A DNA stretch of 64,000 nucleotides from Pelargonium tetragonum (GCA_036897445.1 JAYMTL010000013.1:62001-126000); one strand, 5' to 3'. Shown: positions 11,936 to 24,837, counted from the first letter of the stretch. The notes: generated from the sequence alone by a model not told the origin. Program-made: numbers and translations.

Positions 11936-13284
11936 TCACATATTATTGATGCCCTTTATAAATAAGGAATTCTTGGTAACAGATTAAAGTGTCTAGAAAG
12001 CGCTTTATAAAGTCTGAGATTTACCTGAGAAGCGGCAGAACCCTCGGCAAGAATTTTTATAGATTTTGTGTTTGGTTTAATCCAATTCCTTTGGATCCTT
12101 TTTTGAAATTGTTTACTTAAAAGACCTTAAGATATAAGGAGTCTAAGTGCAGGGTTTCTTTAATTTGAGTCTAATAACTTTCTGGATATCCTAGTTTGAG
12201 TTTTGGAATAAGACTTTTGGCTACTACTAGACAATTACTAAGTATTTTCCTAACGACCCGCACTAAAATTTCATTATCCCTTTTATATAGATCTCGTGTA
12301 AACGAGGACGCTTACTACTTACAAGGAACCTTGAGACTGAGGAATCCCTGGGAAGGGTAACCTTTCTATTTTAATTAAAGTTCTAGGTATTCTTTGTATC
12401 CTTATACCGCGTAAAATTGACTCTAATTAACCAAGGCTTATTATGAGCTTTCTATTCCTTAAAAGGGCCTACTCTCCTAATCCCTATTTAGTTAAAACCT
12501 CCACTCCAAGGTGCATTCTATACACCTATGCTTTTCCTTCCTTTTTGAATAGCTATGCAACAAAGGAAATACGGAAATACTCTGAGGGACTTCTCTAACT
12601 TACTATCCCGAGAATAGGCAAAAAGAGCGAGTACCCTTAAATAAACCAGAATCTGACAAACTCATATTAACTAATTAGCTTAAAAGCTCCGCTTCCCCTT
12701 TTTCGTTTCTAAATATAGTAAGAATTCTATATGCCAAGTTACTCACTATCAAAAAGACACTTTTACCCTTTTAGGCAGTAGTAGCACTTGTATCCTAAGC
12801 AAAATTTTTCTGGTATAGAACATAAAATAGCGAATTCTTGAAAGTAGTGGATAGACTCTTTTTATTACTTAATAAGTAGCATAGCTTTTCATAGTTTATT
12901 TAACTTTACTGGATCCAAAAAAAGCACGAGACACCTATTAGGTAACCACGCGGAGCTTCATTAAGAAAAAGGGAACTTAGGTATCCCACTAATAGAAACA
13001 GAAAGTCGAACCTCGTTAGTGGAGTACTCCTTCTTATACTTTTTCTTAATTGGTACAGGAGACTAGGAAGATATTTCAGTAAAATTCTGGATGAAATACG
13101 AGGGCAAGTGCGAGCTTTCCTTTTGTTGTAATGTAATATAGAACGCCGAGTTTCAAATTACATAGATTGAAGGGTAACCTTACGGGACAAAAGCTTTTTA
13201 AAGTTTTTTCTTTTTTGATAGGAGTCTGTGGCATACCCCTAATTTAATAAAAGTTTGGTTTCGTTTTTATAAATTGTATAAGAC

Positions 13285-14190
13285 AGTCCTATTAGTCTAA
13301 GGGCTGTCGCACCTCATTGTCTTTAGTTGTTATTACTACGGGAGGGTGGAACCCTTAGAAAGAGAGATTATGGTTATGCTTACCTACTGAAGGGTACCCA
13401 GGAAGGTTCACGTGGGATAGTATACAAGATAGAACATAGATGCATTATAACTAACAGCGACTTCTTAACGTGTTCTTACTCTTGATTTAATGTACTACCC
13501 ATTCCTGCAGCTAAACTTTTATCTTGTTTGCTTTGTTGTTTCTATCGGATATGGGATATACCTCTGTCTTCTTCTTGGAGCTAGTATTCCCTTACTTAGT
13601 ATACCTGCTGTAGCTAATTCTTCTTATTCTTCTTGTTGTTAGGAAGTATAGTATCTATATAACGAGTTTGTGTATTGGATTTTATGTCTTACTAGTTCTA
13701 TTAAATTTAATAGTTATAGTATAGGTATAGAGTTTAATAGATAGGTGCTTTGTTAGTTTAAGGTTTTTACCTCTTATTGTATTTCTTGTTACTGCCAGCC
13801 ATATAGAAACTTAAAGAGATTGGAAAGAATTTTAGCGTAGTTAATCCCAGTAGTAAATTATAGATAGTACACTATAGACACCCGCATCTGATGATTCTTC
13901 TTTTTTTTTCGTAATACGAGTATTGCCTATACCTTGTTTTTTATTATTGGGGCTTACTCTATTATGAGCTATCTTTCTCTTTAAAGTGATACCTTTTTCT
14001 TCACCCCCTTGTACTACTTATTTTATTGTTATACTCTTCTACACTTGTTAGGAAATTACCTATTAGTATTAGAGAAAATATCCTAGAGGTTCAGTATTGT
14101 ATTAGTGTACCCATAGTAATGAATAATAGTACAATAGTTAGTCATTTTATGGGAGTTTATTTTATTAAGGCCAATTCCTCCCCCATGCTT
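13285..14190 (+). repeat. Dispersed T-rich repeat family, copy 1
   Basis: The first of four diverged copies of a T-rich repeat. The shared core begins with AGTCCT at 13285 and GGGCTGT near 13301. A second shared block lies at 13468-13497 (ACGTGTTC... then TTGATTTA), matching copy 2 at 31971. A third, GGAGCTAGTAT near 13586, matches AGAGCTAGTAT in copy 2 near 32045. The island is T-rich, unlike its flanks, and holds several overlapping short hydrophobic frames, including a 50-codon ATG frame at 13490-13642; none is recognisable. The copies are too diverged for a recent duplication. Whether the family is a decayed gene or a non-coding element is open. Confidence 0.5.
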
Positions 14191-15248
14191 ATCATATAAA
14201 GAGGATAGTAACCTTTTAGAATTTTAGATAAATCCATTTTACTGAAATACTGTGAAGGAGGTTAGGACAGAATAGTCTTGTTGAGACATATAAAAGCAGG
14301 AAAAGAAAGTAAAAGGCAATTACCCTTTTCGGTCCTAGCTTAGCCCTTGTTTACTCCTAAAAAAGTAAGATCTTTCCCTTTAAAATTTCTTCCAAACCTA
14401 CACTTATACCCTTAAATGCATTTTTAGATTCTTAGGCTTTTGGCCCTTAGAAAAGAGAAGTTTCTCCGCTGACTTGCTCTAATCTAAATAGTGGAACTCG
14501 CTAAAAGAACTTATTAACTTATACGATTATACGAATTTACCTCAACCTTCGGTCGCCTTGTTTAAACTCTACTCATTTTAGATCTTTTGGATACTCCAGT
14601 TAAAACTTTATTACCTTTTCAATTCCCTCTATTCTCAGGACCCCAAGTCAGGGTTACTCAAGTTTCTGGTACTAGCTTAAAGAAGAGCTTTGGGATTCCT
14701 CTCTATATTATACCCATTGCGAATCTAAGACCGAGAGGAGTGGTACTCTACAATACCTATAAAGTACGTACAGCAGGAAATACAAGCTCCCATTTTGACT
14801 AGATTTGGCACAGATTTTACCAATCGTTAATAAAGTTATAGATTTTTGAGGTGGCTTACTAGCCTTTTTCCTAAAAAGGCGTATCGTTAGCATACCTACT
14901 AGTTACAGTGAGATCCTATATTATTTACTTCCCTTCACATATACTTTAGGTTACACTCTAAGAACATCAATATAACCCCAAAACAAAAAGAAAGTATGCA
15001 GGCTTATATTAAATTTATAGCACTTTCGGATTCAACTAGAAACCCCTTAAAATGAAACAAGGAGCTCCTTCTTACAAATCGGCAGTCTCAAGTAGAACAT
15101 TTCCGAAGTCTTTAACATCCCAGACACAATTTTTTGTACTTTTCCACTCCACGGTGTACCCGTTTGGACATCCCCTTAGCTTCCTTTGGACTCGTTAGTA
15201 CTCTATAACTTTTCAAAGTAATGTGAACTAGTTCATTCTGCTTGACGC

Positions 15249-15276
15249 GAAAAACTCTACTAGAAAAACTCTACTA
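15249..15276. repeat. Two-copy 14-bp tandem duplication
   Basis: The unit GAAAAACTCTACTA occurs twice in perfect tandem. No gene overlaps it. Confidence 0.85.
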
Positions 15277-18200
15277 ATAATGTAACTCTTGTACTTGTAA
15301 AGAGGCTTTTTCATAGTTTAACGGGGACACGGCATCCTCAGTTCTTTTAGTGCTGGGATTTCCTGAGTATAACTATTAAATTAATATGAAGCTATCCCTT
15401 ACTTTTGCAGTTCTTTTTCTTATAAAAAAAAGGATCCTTACTAGTATAGGAGATATTAGAACTCATATGATTTTACACTGAATAAGTCCTATGGAGCCTA
15501 TTACTTACTATTGGGGTTTGTATCTTATTAGTAAACGTTTTCTAAGTGTCTTTTTCATTTTCTAATTACTAATAGCCTCGGTTTAGCTTATCAATTACAT
15601 ACTTTGGTACAAAAAGTTGAGGAGATTTAATACCGAAACCTGGTCCAAGTCTCGAGGAGGAGTCCCTTAAAAAGGGAAAGGAATCCAGTGCTATGAATAA
15701 TCCTATAATAAAGGTGCGTTAAGTATTCCATTAGTTCCGGAATCTTATTAAGTTTCTTTAAAAAGCAAATGCTCTAGGCCTAGGCGGAATCCTTATACAG
15801 ACTTCAGATAAAGAAAAATATTAAGCTTCTAGAGACATGTACATACATAACAACAGATCTCACATTTTAATAGATACTGCGATTACAAGCCTATTTTATT
15901 TACGACTAAGGTTTTACAGGTACTGTTATTGTATTTACATTATCCCACGTCCGAGAAGCCTCTTGTATCCTATCCCCTTTTTCTGGATGTCCTGGCGAAG
16001 GCTATTTTACTAATTTCTATAACTTCGTAAATTTTAGGATTCCTTCTCAGAGTCGTGTAACAAAAAAAGGAGTGCGCATTTCTGTAGTATGAGACTTGGG
16101 ACTTAACCTGGGAGAGGGGGTGTTAACTCGTTTTTAGCCGCAAAATACTCTGGGTTATATTCAAGGCAAGCCCTATAAAAACTATATTTGATTTTTTTAC
16201 GAATTATATACAATAAAAGCTCGCTTAGAATTCTGGCTAAGGATTGCCTTTGGTTATCTAGAGGTTTCCTTACCTTAGTATTTGGTATACAAGTATATGT
16301 GTTCCAAACTCCCCCTTATAAGTAGTAAGGTTTCTTGAATAGTTGGGGAAGTAATAATTCTTGTGATTCGACAATTACGGTAGATTGCTCCAGAGGGCAA
16401 GTTAATGGATAAAATTAAGAGATAAAGCGGTCATAATTGATGTACTTCTTGTGATACAAAGGGGATTCCCAACAATAGGATTAAAACCTTAGAGTCCTAA
16501 ACTTGAGGCAGAAACCTGGTTTTTTAAACAAGGCATAATAACATAATAATAAGGGACGTGATTTCCCTCACGGATCTCCGTCTTTACTTAAGTTACTCTT
16601 TGGCAGTATTAGTATGCTTTAGAATTTCCCATACTTTTTAAAATTATAAGATTTTTGTAGCGCTAGGAGAAATGGAATGAAATTTATAGCAATATTGTGG
16701 TTTCTGGCTGAGAAAGGAGTCTCTTGTATGTAGGAATTAGACTTCTAATTATGCTATTTTTTCAGCAAGCCTTTTTTATTTTTAATCTTTGTTTCTGGTT
16801 TAAGTTCCTCTTTTTAGATAGAAAGTACCCAGAAAAGCCTTATAAAAGGATCTTGTAAGTGTATCAATCGGGGGCTTTTCTAGTCAAAAATTTTTTTAGT
16901 TTAGTTATAACCACCCTTGTTTTTTATCGCAGGGTCAAAAGCTCTAAAGTTCTCCATCTGATAGATAGAGTCTAGAGATTCCTCATTAAAGACTACAAAT
17001 ATTTCTTAAGTTTAAGGTTAATAAGGGGATAGAAATCTCGGAGGCAGGCTTTTTTTAATAAGTAAAAGTAACTCCGGGGTTCTTTGTTTGCTGTAACCGA
17101 GTCCATATCTAAGAAATAAGGTTATAATAAAGAGGCACCAGAACTTAGAATAAATCTATTCTCTTAAACTACTTAAACTAAAAGTATGCCCTTTCTAAGG
17201 TTGGGACTAATCCTCAGGAAGTCTTACTCTTTGAAACTATTATATCCGTAGAGAGTCGAATGTGCTTAGCTCCTCATATAATAACAAATAGGTCCTCTTT
17301 TTCCTTATATCAGCTTCAGCTACTTTTTGTTTTTAAGGCCGGCTTAAGTCGATTTTTTAGACTCTCTTTGGAGTGTTACTTTTAGAATTATGGGACCCAG
17401 TTTTAGTTTTTGTCAAGAAATTCCTGTTTCAAAAATAAGGCCTTTAGGATTTTCTTTTAAGTCTTTTTACATGGCAACGCATTTCTCAGAGAGCTTACAA
17501 TTTCTTACGGGGTTCTCATTCTTTCTTTATATTAGGAGTTCTTAATTCCAATTAATTTATATCAAGTAAAAGTAAGAAAGACTAAAACTCTATTTCTAAT
17601 CTTGTTTTCTTGTCATCTATTGTAGGAATTCTCTTATTTGTAATTCTAGGGACAGGTTGTGTATTCTAGTTAGAAAAGTTTTGCCGGAAAAAGCTACCCT
17701 GGTAAATCTCAGGCCGAGGTTGACTTAGTGGTAACTAACCTTTCTCTTGAATATCTGGATAATATACAATAATAAAGGGGGACTTGTTAGGTATTATATT
17801 ACACCATGTTAAAAACTCATATCAGAAGGCCCCTTCCCTTGCTTATCTTAATACAAAGTTACGTATTAAGTCCCCATGTTACTTATTTCTTTTTTAACTG
17901 GGTAGGAATACGAGAAGGGCAGTAAAAAAACTCTATGCCTATTCAGCTCCACTGAAGAAAGATACAAATTTTATAATAAAGTAATTTTAAACCTTACAGA
18001 ATGATAGACAGGTACGTGATTTTACACTGATTGTGAGATTTGGGCTTTTCATTCCTGGTTATACTGGTTATAGCAAGGCACAGAAATTTCTTATATCTTA
18101 AAGGCTTTAGTACTAACCTGAGTTATATTAAATTAAGGGGATCCCTGCTCTTTTTGATCCGGAGAGAGTTTCATTTGGATTGAAGCTGAAGAAACCTTCT

Positions 18201-18384
18201 TGGGTTAGTTTTGTGGTTTACAGGAAGCTCCATATAGGACGTGTTATTTCTTGAAGTTTCTATACATTTCGGGCCGTATTTAAGAGGGTCCCCTAGTATC
18301 ATAACAATTAGAAATTAGAATAAATACAGATACTGAAGGGAATCTTGCATCGCTAAGGCCTTATAGATTGCTAGAATAAAACAA

Positions 18385-18440
18385 GAAAGAAGGTTTGAAC
18401 CTTTAGTCTTATTCAACAAGGGTTCCGAAAGGGCTTTCAC
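18385..18440 (-). tRNA. Weak tRNA-like piece
   Basis: The minus strand carries AAGGTTCAAACCTT, a 14-base palindrome that includes a T-loop string, preceded by CTT-gttgaat-AAG, which could be three pairs of an anticodon stem around a seven-base loop. No acceptor stem or D arm is visible. It could be a remnant or chance. Confidence 0.22.
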
Positions 18441-21149
18441 TAAATAAAAAGGGTTTTCATCAAGCATTTCAAAACAAAAGTATCCTCTTTAAAAGTAAAT
18501 AATTGAAGTGGCTGAAGCAAGTACAACAGTAGCCGGGTAAACACTTCTATTTTTTGTGAAAAAGGGGTCTCGCTTACAAGGACTTAGCAAATAGAGTACA
18601 CCCTCCTAGCAGACTTTAATATTCCCAGCTATTCAAATTTTTATAAAAAAGCAAGAAATTAACTGGTTTGCTTTTTGGTATAGAAGAAGAGTAAGATTTT
18701 AGGTATCTCTACAGGAGGACTTTATAATGTAGAAATTCCAGGGGTACTTTATGTGCGGGAAATCAAATATTGAAGCCTTTTATTTATAGAACTTTGAGAC
18801 TCTTATAGAGAGGATGCTAAAAATTTCCGGGTTTTCATTTTAAAAGAACAAATTAAAGAGCTTATCCGAGCATTCCATAATGTATATCAAGGTGTATTTC
18901 CTCTCGTTTTAGGTTATACCCCCCATAGGATGTCCGTGTAAAAAAAGGGGGGAAACTTAAGTGAGAGCCGTGGGCCAAATTTGGCAGGGGAAAAAGCTTC
19001 GATAGTAATAGTATAGTGGAGGCTCGAAGTTTTGTACAAGGAATAAAAGCACTGAATACAAATTTGTTTTTTACTTCTATCCGGTTCTGAATATGCTATA
19101 ATAAGCAAGTTTTTTACTGGCCTTTCTTTTTTATAAGAGCGGATTCCCGTGCTATTATATTAGAATTTCATTCTAGAGTTATAGCTTATAGGTGGACCCT
19201 TTTTATTTAAAAGAAAGGGAACCTTTCGTTTTTGTTAGACAAAGGGGCTACTACGATATTTCCACAGTAAAGGGATTTCTAACTATGGTATTAAAAAAAG
19301 CAAAACCTTTTACTTTACAGAGTTTTTAAACCTGATATTTAATAAAGGAGAACTCCGATTTTATATAATTAGCGGCGTTTAAAAAAGAAGTTTTCTCGAT
19401 TCCATTTGGTATTTGTACTTATTACTGAAGAAATCCCTTATAAAAACTTCACTGTAAAATAACACCACTTTGAGTTTTTGGCTTAGGATCCGATTCTAGA
19501 GCATTTCTATTCCTATTAATCAGACCAAATATTGAGCAATTCAGTACAGCGCTTATCTACCAGACACAAAAAAACCTCTTTTAAGATTTTAAGACACTAT
19601 TATATAAATATAATACCATATAATTTCGTAAAAGATATCCTGCAATCCCGATACGTATTTGTAAAATTTTTAGAACTTTTAGATGGCTTAAAATCGCCTA
19701 TTTGATTTCAGGGTCCTAGCAGTCTTAGAGTAAGGAGAGCTCTATATCCTTTCAATTAAAAAATGTAACCTTCGTGTAAGCTATAAATAATATAAGAATA
19801 TTAAGGAATCCTACGTACGCAGGAGGAAAACAAAAAGTTAAGAACAAGATTATAGTTTAGCTCTAAGTCTACCAAGTCCTAACTAAAAAGGGAAATTACT
19901 GTACTAAGTTGGAAGCTGCCAGTAACAAGTATATAAAAAGGGTTGTACTTCTATCTTGCGGTGTATTAACTTTCTTTCGAAACATGGAGTAGTTCTCTTT
20001 GTCAGTATTGGATACCCCTTTTTGTTTTATCAGGTTAATAATCCGCTAACACAAATAAAGTTACCGGACTAAGTTCAAAGAAACCCAGGGGTACATAACA
20101 AAGGAACTAAAATAAGAACTCTTACTCAAAGTATAAGTTTGTATACTTCCCGCACCCCAAACCATAAAGTCATAAAAGGAAGGCAACCCGACTTGCTATA
20201 ATAGGATATCCTCCCACAAATTTTATTGAACTATAAAGGATTCTTCTCAACGTTCCTTTTTGGCCTTATGCTATGGATTCCTAACTGTTTTATATATTAA
20301 TCAGAGTGTCCGGTGTTGAGAAAGGAGGACCCAGGGATATTATGACGTTAACAATAGGGGGGCTATTACCTTTGCTTTTATGGCAGAGATAACAAGGGGG
20401 ATACCTTTGGTAAAGTGAAAAAGAATTTTAACAGTTTAAGAATACCCTGTCTGTAATTTCATTTCCTAAATTCCAAAAGCAAAAACGCATAAGAATAAGC
20501 ATATTCCGTATTGCCTTATAGCTAAGCTAATTTTAGAAATTTCTATATTAGACGATTCGTACTTTATATTACTATTAATAACGGGGCACCCTTCTTAAAA
20601 ATATAGACTTAGTCTTGGGTTGCCTTCCTTTTAGCGTAACCTGGTAGAATAAAAAGGATCCTCATCACTAGTTTTTAAAAAGCTAAAGACTAAAGAAAAG
20701 CGTTTCGGAAAATAGCGGTCATTGTTAAAAAGGGTTATACCTTATGATACCTGCCTATTTGTTACTAGTGTTTTTCAAAGACATCCTTTTTTCTTGAGAG
20801 TAAACTGGCTAAAGAGAGACAAGTATCCTGATGCACTCTTTATGGCTGCGACTTTTTTACTCTTTTTTAGTTAGGAAGGTTTAAGAGATAAGGCTCATTA
20901 ATTTTATTCATAGTCATATAGGTGAATGCTAATTTATAAACAATAGAATTTCCTTTGCTCAAAACTGACAATTTTATAAAAGCTTCTTGGACTTACTCGG
21001 AACCCTCTCGCTATCTGTATTATAGAAACTATGAATCAGAACTAAGTAAAAGCTGGCCTTTTTAGTAGTACAAAATAAATGATTATACATATCTCATATT
21101 TACCTCCTTCAATTTCTTGTTCATGACAATTCGACTCTCGCTATAATAT

Positions 21150-21215
21150 GGGCGCGATTCGAACCTAAGAGCACGGCTTAAATGCACTCCGATTTGTCGA
21201 ACGTAATTTTGATGT
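21150..21215 (-). tRNA. tRNA-Leu(UAA)-like locus, incomplete
   Basis: On the minus strand a five-position anticodon stem (GTGCA against CGTGC, with two wobble pairs and an inner A-C mismatch) closes the loop TTTAAGC. This places U before a TAA anticodon and G after it, as in leucine tRNAs. Two bases later comes TTAGG and the T-loop TTCGAAT (plus 21157-21163), then C and GCGC, so the 3' T-stem strand does not pair. A leucine tRNA should have a long variable arm; here it is only about two bases. The acceptor stem is not evident and the 5' boundary is a guess. Confidence 0.4.
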
Positions 21216-21229
21216 AGTAACAACAAGTT

Positions 21230-24060
21230 AATAGACCGCCTCCCAAACCTTATTTCGATTTTATGGGAGCACTTCCTTTAGTTATTAGTTATAAGCCTCT
21301 CTCTGATTCTAAATGATAGCTGAGGAGAATACCCCAAAAAAGGATAGCCTCTCGACCTGTTGCAATTAATAAAGGGAAAAAGCAGACTCTTATTTCCTTG
21401 TTTACTTAAAAATATAGGGAACTCTTTAAACACAAAATGAGTTGCTCAAAACTTCACTCACTTGGAAATACCTAACCTAGCGATTCTAATGTAAAACCGA
21501 TACTAGGTTCTATCATCTCATTTGTTGAAACTTTACTTTCATTCTTACAACCTATACCTTTCTTATTAAATCCTCGTTAGACTTAAGTAAGAACTCTACC
21601 CAACTGCACATGTCTTCTAACCTATAAGTGTTTCTTGGGTCCTTCTCCTATGGAGCCCTGTACCTGTCCTATAGCTGTCTTCGATATACTTGAAATCCTT
21701 AAACAAAAGCCCTTTTTCTTTATAAAGGACTTGAAAACTGTAGATATTATACTCCTTAATTAAAGACTTTCAATAAAAACTTAAGGTAAAGATTCTTATT
21801 GCAGCTTGGTTAGTAGCATTTTTCTAGTTCTTTTGTAGCTAAAACAATTCAACACTCAATTTTCTCTTTTGCAAGGCTTTTTGTTAAGTTCTAGCAGTAA
21901 AAAAAATGTAGGCAAGAGTCTTTTGGGACTCCAAGTATATTACCAGCCTAGTACAAAAAGTCAAATACTAATCTTTGATTTGGCCAATTCTCAGGGATAC
22001 CTAAAGTAGGAGTTTTAGACCCTCTCTGTTTTTTATAGTCGGAAGCCTGTTCTGTAAACTAAAGAAATGGAAATTTCCTTTACAAGCTCCCACAGGTGTA
22101 CTTGTCTTAACCCCAGGACCTATTCCTGTTATCCCATTTTGGGAATTCCTTTTTGTGCTTAACCTTTGGCTCTTTCTTAATTTATCTGAAACGGAGGCTT
22201 AATAAGCTGTCGAGAAAACTCTAGGAAATACTCCCAAAATCTTTATAATATTACTAAACCAAGACTTGAATATAGATTTTTTAGTAGATTTGAGAATTAA
22301 GGGATTACTCTAAAAAGAGATAGTCTACCTAGTCAAAAAGCATAAAGGAGATTTATTTAAGAGAAGGCTAAGTTGCTGAAATCCCTATAGAGGATTATCA
22401 TGAAATAGATAGCGTGGGAGCGCCTTAATGCTCTAGTAAGTGATATAAAATTTAATACGATGATAAGTATCTTTGATACCTTTGGTTCTATTTCAGATTT
22501 TTATATGAGCATTCAAAAATAACACAACGAGTTGGACTAGTAAAAACCTTGTCTACCGCCTACACTCCTATACTAAAAATACCGGATTTCTACCCCTATT
22601 AGAGTACTCGTCGAGCTATCACCACTCACTTATTTCTGTATTTTTCCTCGGTGTTAATAAAGGTCTTTCTTGTATAATATTGGCAAGGCATGCCCGTGCG
22701 TCAACCTTAGACCTTTTTATAAGTTCTTTCCGGCTCAAACCCTGTAAATCTACTAAACTAAGAATTAGTAAAAAAGGCATTGAATATGAGGTCTTTAGAA
22801 AAGAGACAGGTAGCTTACCTCTTAGTTTATATTCATTCCAAATGAAGGTTGAGGTAAGCCTAAAAAGAGACTCCTGGATACTTAGGGATAGATATCTGAA
22901 ATTATGACTCATTTACCTTTAGCATTGCCCTGTTCTCAGGAACATGGGTAAGTATAGCATTTCGTGGTATAACCAAAAGGAGCTAAAACTTAGATTTAGC
23001 TACTTGAATGGTTGCGCGGGAGATTCTCAGATTAAAAGCTCCCATAATTACCTATAAACTAATCTTAATATCTTCTAACCTAGCAAGAAAAATCTTCTTT
23101 ATATATTTACGTGACTAGCTGAATTTTTTCAATCGAAACCAAGCCGATGGCAAGGGTTTCCTTATGTTATAAATCCTCCAAGCCTTATTTAGCGGTACTC
23201 GAAAACTAGAAAGGGAACCGGTTTTATTAGGAAGTATATAACTCTAGATTATATAAAACTTCTATTTCATATTCCTAATTACAGCTATACTTTTAATAGC
23301 TATACTAGTACTTGAAAACTAGATAAGAAAAAAGCTTGACTTCTACCCTTAACCTTCAAACCATGCTTCTCTTTCAAGAAGGCACTCTCTTTCCTATTCC
23401 TCAGAGCTCCGTACCTATCTCTATCTGTAAAACCCTTTTTAATCTTTTTCTAGAGCAATTCGATAGAAATAGGGAAGTATTGAAACCAGGCAAGATCGTT
23501 AGAGCTTGTTAAGCGAGTAAGAGCTACTAAAGTTGAGTAGAAAGGAGATAAGATTCTGCTTTAACCTCCCAATAGGCTCTTAATATATACCTTAAAAACC
23601 CTTGTTTTGGCCTCTACCAACTCTCGAAGTTTAGTACTGTAAAAGTATTCTCGAGTAGGAGACCGGGCTAAAAAACGTATCCGTAGGGTTAACTTTACCT
23701 TGTTAATTTCTCGCTAAATATATCCCTTGGAATTGGTTACAAAAAGCTAGAAATAACTTGATTGTTAAGCCCCCTTGAGGAAAGTGCTCGTGATATTTTA
23801 CATTTAGGTGAACGCGTAAAGTCCAGGGGTTTTGGATCCTTAATTTCGTTTTTTTAGTAAAGTAGAAACTAGTGAACAGGAGTTTACTACAAAGAGGACT
23901 TGTTCTGGGTAGTCTTAATTCTATTCTAATTAAAGTTCTGCTCTGCTTTAACAAAGTAAGACAAGGGATAAGTGTTTTGACTTTATCCTAATATAGTTTT
24001 TATAAAAAAAGAAAAGATAGGGCTTTTAATTTAAGGAGATAGGAGACACACTACGTAAAG
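21230..24060. other. Spacer with a nested inverted repeat
   Basis: No recognisable gene. Between 22619 and 22912 both strands are open over almost 300 bases (97 and 75 residues), but neither product resembles a known family, and one is necessarily a shadow if the other is real. A nested inverted repeat at 22813-22859 lies inside this stretch. An 83-residue minus frame (23703-23954) is equally anonymous. Confidence 0.5.
22813..22859. repeat. Nested inverted repeat
   Basis: GCTTACCTC (22813-22821) is the perfect reverse complement of GAGGTAAGC (22851-22859). Between them TTCATT (22832-22837) pairs with AATGAA (22841-22846) across a three-base loop. The arrangement could fold as an interrupted hairpin or cruciform. 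It lacks a U-run, so it does not look like a simple terminator. Confidence 0.65.
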
Positions 24061-24076
24061 TAATTATAAGTAAGCC

Positions 24077-24144
24077 GTGGCCCGACTCGAACCTATGACT
24101 TTCGTCTTAATAAATCAAAAGCACTAACAAATTCAAGGGGCCGC
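24077..24144 (-). tRNA. tRNA-like gene with shortened T arm
   Basis: A compact 68-base unit on the minus strand. The acceptor strands GCGGCCC (24138-24144) and GGGCCAC (24077-24083) pair at six of seven positions. A six-pair stem CTTTTG with CGAAAG (24116-24121 and 24099-24104) takes the anticodon position but closes an 11-base loop. After two bases come ATAGG and the T-loop TTCGAGT. Only one further base (C) separates the T-loop from the acceptor strand, so four of the five bases of the 3' T-stem strand are missing. The D region lacks GG. The body resembles a lysine-type tRNA (TTTTGATTT), but the anticodon cannot be assigned. Good acceptor pairing argues against pure chance. Confidence 0.58.
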
Positions 24145-24535
24145 TTTTAGGTTATTAAAATCGCTATTCCAATTAAAGTCTCCCTCTTTACTATAGTAAT
24201 TTAAAGGGCTTACCTCTTAAGTTCCGCTCTCTGTTAAAAAACTCCTTTTCAAGCCTACTTATCTAAAAAAATCCTTTGTAAGGGCGTCCAAAGTTTATAT
24301 ATGAAAAAGCGTCTTAGAATTTGTTTGAAATTCCGTGCGCTCAGTTTGAGCAGCTCTTTGCATACTGGAATGCTACCTTTAGTCTACTATCTAGAAGAAG
24401 GCTTTTTTAACAAATCGAGGGAGCCTTTTGTGTGCTGGAACCATGCTTTATACCGGGATAGGGGTGTCCTGAAGGGTAAATCAAAAAGCAGGAGCACTGG
24501 GTTTTATAAGATTGCTGATAGCCAAGCCTTTAGGT

Positions 24536-24616
24536 GTATGCGCGGCTGAACAGGAAATAGCAATTTAACCTTAAAAAGCACCTGAAAAAGTTGCGGGTTC
24601 AAGTCTTCTCATAGGA
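24536..24616 (+). tRNA. Class II tRNA-like gene (Ser/Leu type)
   Basis: The D arm is recognisable as GCT-GAACAGGAAAT-AGC (24545-24561), with the usual GG in its loop and the GGCTGAA start typical of serine and leucine tRNAs. The T arm is GCGGG, TTCAAGT, CTTCT (24593-24609), which pairs largely through G-U pairs. The acceptor strands GTATGCG (24536-24542) and CTCATAG (24610-24616) pair at five of seven positions. The 31 bases between the D and T arms exceed the usual 23, consistent with a long variable arm, but no clean anticodon stem is found, so the amino acid is not assigned. Confidence 0.48.
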
Positions 24617-24837
24617 AAGATTAAAAACAACTTAACTGGTTTATTATATGTAGTAATTCAATACTAAGACTGGGCCTGCTTTGCACTGAAGTATAGGAGA
24701 GTAACCCCTGAAAGTTAATTTGAATACTTCACGAATGGCCTGAGTCTAAAAGCGCACTTTATGAGTAACTGTTAAAACTTTAGTCTAAGTTTTAGTAACT
24801 TCTTGAATGCAGTAGGGTTCACTTAAAGTTTTCTTTT

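Larger units (their letters stand above)
10009..13280. other. Spacer with a GC palindrome
   Basis: No recognisable gene. It holds a GC-rich palindrome at 10612 and a doubtful T-loop string at about 11.89 kb, listed separately. GCCGGCAGCAACGGGTA near 11580 loosely resembles the 530 loop of small-subunit rRNA, but nothing around it supports an rRNA gene. Confidence 0.55.
14200..21140. other. Long spacer without recognisable genes
   Basis: Seven kilobases with no gene that I recognise. A 71-residue frame at 14587-14802 (plus) contains an IPI...RTAGN string that loosely recalls ribosomal protein L2, but the similarity is too short to trust. The stretch also holds a 14-bp tandem duplication at 15249 and a weak tRNA-like piece at 18.39 kb. 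Confidence 0.55.

Noticed and set aside
14587-14802. Possible ribosomal protein L2 fragment (IPI...RTAGN)
   Set aside because: The resemblance is limited to a few residues, spacing is wrong for L2, and the conserved glycine-rich segments are absent.
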